From: Theobroma cacao
Lineage: Eukaryota; Streptophyta; Magnoliopsida; Malvales; Malvaceae
Reading direction: 5' to 3'
Assembly: GCF_000208745.1 (NCBI RefSeq)
Contig: NC_030852.1
Coordinates: 18,519,496 to 18,583,495, forward strand
DNA length: 64,000 nt
Shown: positions 59,716-64,000 of the stretch, in pieces
Position numbering within the stretch: the first letter of the stretch is position 1
Layout of the letters: the number at the start of each line of letters is the position of its first letter
The notes under the pieces: model-generated
What the model saw: the letters and a program-made list of their open reading frames with translations, nothing else
Database searches by the model: none
Told to the model about the DNA's origin: nothing
Program-made: the position numbers and the translations under genes

Positions 59716-60176
59716 ATCTCCAATGGTGGGAGCTCACCTCGATGCTTGCAGCCAACCTGCAAGTCTTGGGTATTGACCATTCTACCACATGGAGATTGCA
59801 AGCACTAAAATATATTTTTCATCCCAAGGTGTATAGTGTTTGGTTCCCATAATGTGTAAAGTAAGGTTGAACAAAAGTTCTTAATTGACCCATAACATGT
59901 ATATGTTGAAGTACTATAATTACGGGGTACTTCTGATGGGGGCTACCTATGTGAGTGGAAGTGTGACTGCTTCTAAGAGCTAAAGGCTTGACTTTGACAG
60001 CACTCATGAATGGATGCAAAACACAAGACCATAAAACATGCTGGCAAAACTAGATACAAAGTGAGCAAGGAACCTCGGGTGTGTTTAGTAGCCCGGCTAG
60101 TCAATGAAGAATCGATGGTTCAATGCTTGGTCAACCACTCAATTCAGACTAGAACCAACCACACTCACTAAGTGAA
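59716..60176 (+). other. Copia 3' untranslated region, first part
   Basis: Noncoding sequence after pol, continuing at 62893-62961 beyond the G1 insertion. The GTGGGAGCTCACC segment just after the stop resembles 3' UTRs of this copia type. Confidence 0.5.
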
Positions 60177-60814
60177 TGTCACGACCCAAATTCTGAGCCA
60201 TGACCGGCGCATGGGCCCAATGGACATAGTCCACTAAGCCCAAGCAAGCCTATTAGTCCGACGTGTTCATCATTCCATCATAAACTGCTAAGTCATTTTT
60301 CAAAACTTAGAATCAAAATATTATTAAACATTGCCATCTCATATTGGCATACTAAACAAGTGTATATACATTTGTTTACAACATGTATCTTAACAATTAC
60401 ATTAGGTTGCCTATACATCTCAAAAAGAATACTTGACTTCCAGCGAAGGGACTCAGACGAATGTACAGCTACTGAATGCCGAGACACCTACCAAAAGATG
60501 GATATAAGTCTACAAGGACACCTCATCCTAGTTACCTGCTACCTCGTGATCTGAAAACATGAAGTTGAAAACGGTGAGTATAAACCCAGTGAGTGAAGAA
60601 GAAAGGGAACAAGCATACCGTAAGGAATCTTTAATGAAATCATGATGCATTCTTTTTCAAAACAATGCAATTTGTTTCTATTCTTATTAAAAACCCCTCA
60701 TCAAGCCCTTAAATGATTAATCATTTGAAAATCATGAACCCATACATAACGAACCAATTGAAGAATGAAAACTTCAATATTACACAAGCAAGTCAAATAC
60801 GACAACGAATCTTC

Positions 60815-61250
60815 ACTGCAGTGAGAATGAATTTTCGTTGCAGCGACATTGGGATTTGGTTATTAGCCGACCAAGGATTTCTCACTAAACCTCCTCCCTT
60901 TAAACTTAACTCATTTAATCCTTAATGTAGGAAGTCCATGCTCTGATATGGTAGTAAAGAAGTGAAAGATAGGGCAGCAATTGGACAAGATAAAAGACCA
61001 AAACAGAAGGTTTTTCGCTACAGCGAAATTGTAACCCAAAAACAGAAGGTTTCTCACTGTAGCCAAATTTCTCTGATGAAACAGAGAGTTTTTCGCTGCA
61101 GCGAGATTCTTTTTTCGCTGCAACGAGAGGCTACGGTGACTATCTCGCTGCAGGGAAATACATTTTCGCTGTAGCGAGAACCAGTTCTGGTGAAGGTTTT
61201 CAAACCCGAGATTTTCTCGCTGCAGTGAGAATGAATTTCGCTGCAGCGAA
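60815..61250. repeat. CTGCAG palindrome array, largest copy
   Basis: About ten variants of TTTCGCTGCAGCGAAA, for example TTCGCTACAGCGAA, TTCGCTGCAGCGAG, TTCGCTGTAGCGAG and TTCGCTGCAGCGAAAA at 61239-61252. Reads through it give SLQRE / RCSEI peptides, which are artefacts. Confidence 0.85.
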
Positions 61251-61464
61251 AACAGAGCAACAAGAGAAAAGTTTCCCCTCACTCAACAAAAAGGCCATCC
61301 TACTAAACCAACAAAATCAACATACAACACATGAAAATTCCCAAAGTGCAATGTATCAAATTTCTCATATATGTCAATCATATATCACATTCATAAGTTT
61401 TCATTTCATAAGTCTAGAAGTGCATAATTACATAGATAAACATCAACATCATCATAATCACACC

Positions 61465-61655
61465 CGGCTCATGTACATCCCCCCACATCGTGCACATAGT
61501 CGGCACCATCGTGTGCATTCCCCCACATCGTGCACAATTAGTGCCATCGTGTACATCCCCCCACATCGTGCACACGTGCACTATCATCATCCACCTCTCA
61601 CGCCACCATCATCACCGGCATGTGCATCCCCCCACATCGTGCACACACACGGTTA
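61465..61655. repeat. Minisatellite with CCCCCCACATCGTGCAC core
   Basis: Four clear units in this LTR, three with the core CCCCCCACATCGTGCAC unchanged. The 192-codon frame that runs across it (61225-61803) is a by-product of the repeats. Confidence 0.85.
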
Positions 61656-62961
61656 CAGTCAGTATACACAATATCATTCATCATGCACAACACACACATT
61701 TATATATCATCATACTACAATAGTGCATGAATCCATAGCATTCACATATCACAATATAAAACCATTTTGCAAAAGCTTGTTCCCAAGGCACTTGTCTTTA
61801 TGAAAAACTTGATAATTCATTCAAATGAGTGCAAATACATTATATTTCCTAAAACAAGTTTTGAAGGCAATCCACTCACCAATTGATTGTAGAGCCTTTA
61901 GATGACTCCAATTCCCCTAATTGTCCAAATGAGATGATGGGGCTTCCGTAGAACCTAGGATCATATTAGCATAAGCAATAAGTCAATTTACACACTATGA
62001 CCCCTAAAAGTTATCTCTAAACTAGCTTTCAATTGCCACATTAAATGGCCATCTATGTTCACTATCTTAATCACTAAAAGTAATGAACATACTCAACAAT
62101 AAACAGCTCATAAATCCCAATTACTAGCCATTTTCTGCAGCTAAAAATTGAGCTTAGTTAATCACTTACCCTATGGCTCCTTTGTAGTCAAATTCTCTTC
62201 CAATTGCTTCCAAACCAATGGGGTAATTCTCTTTTTCTCTTTGTAGAACGTCCAACTAGTGAGAGAAAGTACAGAAATGAGATTTATCAAGGGTTTTAAA
62301 GTGAGAGGATGAAATAGCACAAGGGTTTATGGAAGGATGCACCAAAAGCATGAAAATTGAAGCTAGAGAGAGAAAGTTATGGAAGCTTGAAGAAAACTTC
62401 CATGGAAGAATTGAAGAAATGTGAGAGGGAAGAAGGGAAGAAGAAGACCAGCTGCTAGAAAATCTCTAGAAGCTGTTGGAAATTCAAGATATTTATAGCC
62501 AATCTTATCCATTCCCTTAAAATTACGAAATTGCCCTTCCACCAATTAACTTACTTTCCTTTAATCTTTTATGCAATCTTTTTACTCTTTTAACACTAGG
62601 ACAAGATCCATAATGGTCTAGACATGTTCGGGTTCATAAAAACTTAAATTTTTAACTCGAGGTGAAAAATGACCATTTTGCCTCTACCGTGAAAATCGTC
62701 AAAATTTTGGTTTCCTTTCCATTTTACCCTTAATTTCACCATCCATTTATACCTTAGGCCTACTTAGGCTATAGTTTTGTTAAAAATCTTACTTTTATGG
62801 CTTACTAAGGAAATGATGAAGTTACCCCTTGCTCGTATTATTACATCTATACTTAGTTACAAGCCTATAGAGGTTGAGGGTCTCACAGTGAAGGTTCAAA
62901 TCTGCTGGATACCTTCATTTATGCACAAGGTTCCCAAAGTTGTTGGTATTTGGAAATTTTG

Positions 62962-62975
62962 AAAATGGTGGGGGA
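62962..62975 (+). promoter_or_regulatory. Polypurine tract of the copia element
   Basis: AAAATGGTGGGGGA immediately precedes the 3' LTR start TGTTGG. Confidence 0.85.
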
Positions 62976-62976
62976 T

Positions 62977-63782
62977 TGTTGGTGTATTTTCAAAATTAAA
63001 GGTTATGTCACATGATGAAAACCTATCATTAGCTCAAAAGTTGTGTCACGTAAAATAACATAATGTGTCTATTAGATAATAGGCAGCTTTTCATGTGAAT
63101 GGTTATGTCTCTTGAAAATTGACATCTAAAAGTTATGAGACATATTGAAAAAACACCATGGCTCAAAAGTTAAATGTGAAAAGTTATTGTTTCAAGTTAT
63201 AACTCAAAGGTTATAATTTATGGAATGAATTATTATCTTTTCATAAGATGACTATTGAAACAATACCTTTATCCAAAAGTTGTGTTTGGCAAAAATGTAG
63301 AGATGCTTTTTAGACAAAATGTGTCTTTATGAAAAGGTTGTGTCCTTGAAAAAGAGACACTTGGAAGCTTATATAAAGGGTTTGTTGCCAACCATTTTGA
63401 CACACCAAAAATTCAGAGACAAAACAAGAGTAGAAAAGTCAAGAGCAAAGAAAAGTGTTGTGTTTTATAAACATAAACACTTAAGTTCCCACCAACTACA
63501 AAAGCTTCCAAATTCCTTATAATCTACTTGCTGTAGAAAGTAGGCTCTAAGGGCAAACAACTTTGCAAACCCTCGGGTGTATCTAGCGGTCTACACTCGT
63601 TAAGTGCAAGGCAAAGTTAGACATTGGCTTCATTGTATCCCTAAGACTATTCGCATTATTCCCCTTTACATACCGAGTGGTGAGGACGAAATAAGTCTTA
63701 AAGATAGTGTCTATTTAAAGGCTCGCCTTGAAGTCAAATTTGCCTATTCTTGAATACTGTATAAACCCCCTTTACACCAACA
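62977..63782 (+). repeat. 3' LTR of the copia element
   Basis: 806 bp, same orientation as the downstream gene, ending 34 bp before its start codon. Confidence 0.9.
63370..63378 (+). promoter_or_regulatory. TATA box of the copia 3' LTR
   Basis: TATATAAAG sits at the U3/R position equivalent to CCTATAAAAAGG in the 5' LTR. A transcript starting about 30 bp downstream would run through U5 into the helicase exon. Promoter activity is inferred, not shown. Confidence 0.6.
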
Positions 63783-63816
63783 CTACACGCCTTGTCAAGT
63801 AAAAAGCTTGTTGAAA

Positions 63817-63888
63817 ATGGTTGAAGAAGAGAAGGAAGAAATCAAGTCATTTAAAGATTTAGGCTTATGCGATGAATTAGTTCAAAAG
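63817..63888 (+). CDS. First coding exon of a probable DEAD-box RNA helicase (RH10/DDX47-like)
   Basis: Twenty-four codons, MVEEEKEEIKSFKDLG followed by LCDELVQK, end at AAG|GTACTC, a plausible splice donor. The acidic start and the SFxxLGxxxxLV pattern match, from memory, the N-terminus of plant RH10 proteins (homologs of DDX47/Rrp3, nucleolar rRNA-processing helicases). There the aromatic residue of the Q-motif region precedes the LGW...P..IQ segment. That segment and motifs I-VI would be in later exons outside the window. The ATG is the first after the copia LTR. Codon use is plain and the frame is open, unlike the repeats around it. The copia insertion lies 34 bp upstream. Another DEAD-box paralog, or a gene fragment, is possible, since only one exon is visible. 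Confidence 0.6.
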
Positions 63889-64000
63889 GTACTCAACATC
63901 CATTGTATCATGATACTTCAACTCTTTGATTAGAACTTGCAATTGTTGAACACTCTATTGTTTGAGTGTTGATCCAAATTCTTTGAAGCCACATTATCCA
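63889..64000 (+). other. Probable first intron of the helicase gene, partial
   Basis: It starts GTACTC, is T-rich with in-frame stops, and runs off the window. Confidence 0.5.

Larger units (their letters stand above)
60177..62887 (-). mobile_element. G1-family solo LTR inside the copia 3' UTR (2.7 kb)
   Basis: It starts TGTCACGACCC and ends GGTCTCACA, with a perfect TSD GTGAA (60172-60176 and 62888-62892). TATA-like TATAAATA (minus strand) lies at 62490-62497, followed by a CT-rich leader. It is the only uninterrupted full G1 LTR here and served as reference for the other copies. Confidence 0.9.
52022..63782 (+). mobile_element. Near-complete, inactivated Ty1/copia retrotransposon with two nested solo LTRs
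   Basis: Two direct LTRs (52022-52812 and 62977-63782) run TGTTGG...CCAACA, with a perfect 5-bp TSD CTACA (52017-52021 and 63783-63787). The order gag, protease, integrase, RT, RNase H is that of Ty1/copia. Sequences such as VTFIDDFSRYCYVYLL recall the Ivana/Oryco lineage, from memory. Nested solo LTRs at 53425-56364 (in gag) and 60177-62887 (after pol) post-date it. Without them the element is about 6.1 kb. The two LTRs look roughly 93-95% identical by eye, with a ~15-bp length difference near 63432. Multiple stops and frameshifts make it defective. Confidence 0.9.

Noticed and set aside
61225..61803. 192-codon open frame on the plus strand
   Set aside because: It runs through the palindrome array, the minisatellite and simple sequence inside a G1 LTR. 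Its peptide is repeat-derived and not kept in the other copies.
1..64000. A previously undescribed multi-gene system
   Set aside because: Only one host exon is visible; the rest is retroelement sequence. The palindrome arrays and the LTR-gene arrangement are the strongest unusual signals, but no new gene system can be supported.

Overview
This window looks like nuclear DNA of a eudicot plant. It is AT-rich and made almost entirely of nested LTR retrotransposons, with what appears to be the first exon of one host gene at the right edge (63817-63888). I see no rRNA, tRNA, CRISPR array or prokaryotic operon. The species is not determined; a woody eudicot such as a Malvaceae is only a guess.

Left part (1-9411): the 3' end of one LTR (1-748, family G1), a stretch with no recognisable content, a 2.9-kb solo LTR of family E (1815-4736, TSD CATCC), then the 5' part of a minus-strand Ty3/gypsy-like element. 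That element has a short intact ORF (4886-5320), a tRNA-Met-type primer-binding site (5620-5631) and a 3.8-kb 5' LTR (5636-9411).

Middle (9412-34644): a G2-family LTR is split by a G1 solo LTR (TSD AAATT), which is itself split by a copia-type solo LTR. Next is a minus-strand element with about 3-kb LTRs, a PPT and a PBS but a noncoding interior (15000-26338, LARD-like). Its 3' LTR carries a further solo LTR (family M, TSD ATTAC). The element sits in a dead minus-strand Ty1/copia pol gene (26339-26609 plus 32128-33062). That pol gene is also split by a G2 solo LTR (TSD GAGAA), which contains another E solo LTR (TSD GTCTT).

Right-middle (34645-51934): a family-M 3' LTR with a CACTA-like insertion, its PPT, and a degenerate ORF of the putative plant transposon protein type (38762-39875). 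After that come further nested LTR pieces, a fourth E copy without a TSD, a degraded LTR and a MITE-like element.

Right end (51935-64000): a nearly complete plus-strand Ty1/copia element (52022-63782, TSD CTACA) holding an E solo LTR in gag and a G1 solo LTR after pol. It lies 34 bp upstream of the start codon of a probable DEAD-box RNA helicase gene (RH10/DDX47-like), in the same orientation. No ATG occurs between the 3' LTR TATA box and that start codon.

The most unusual recurring signal is that several LTR families carry arrays of short perfect or near-perfect palindromes (TGTATCGATACA, TCGCTGCAGCGA, TTGTCTnAATTnAGACAA). Two related LTRs of one family carry different motif arrays at the same position. 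Family names G1, G2, G3, E and M are labels made for this annotation only.
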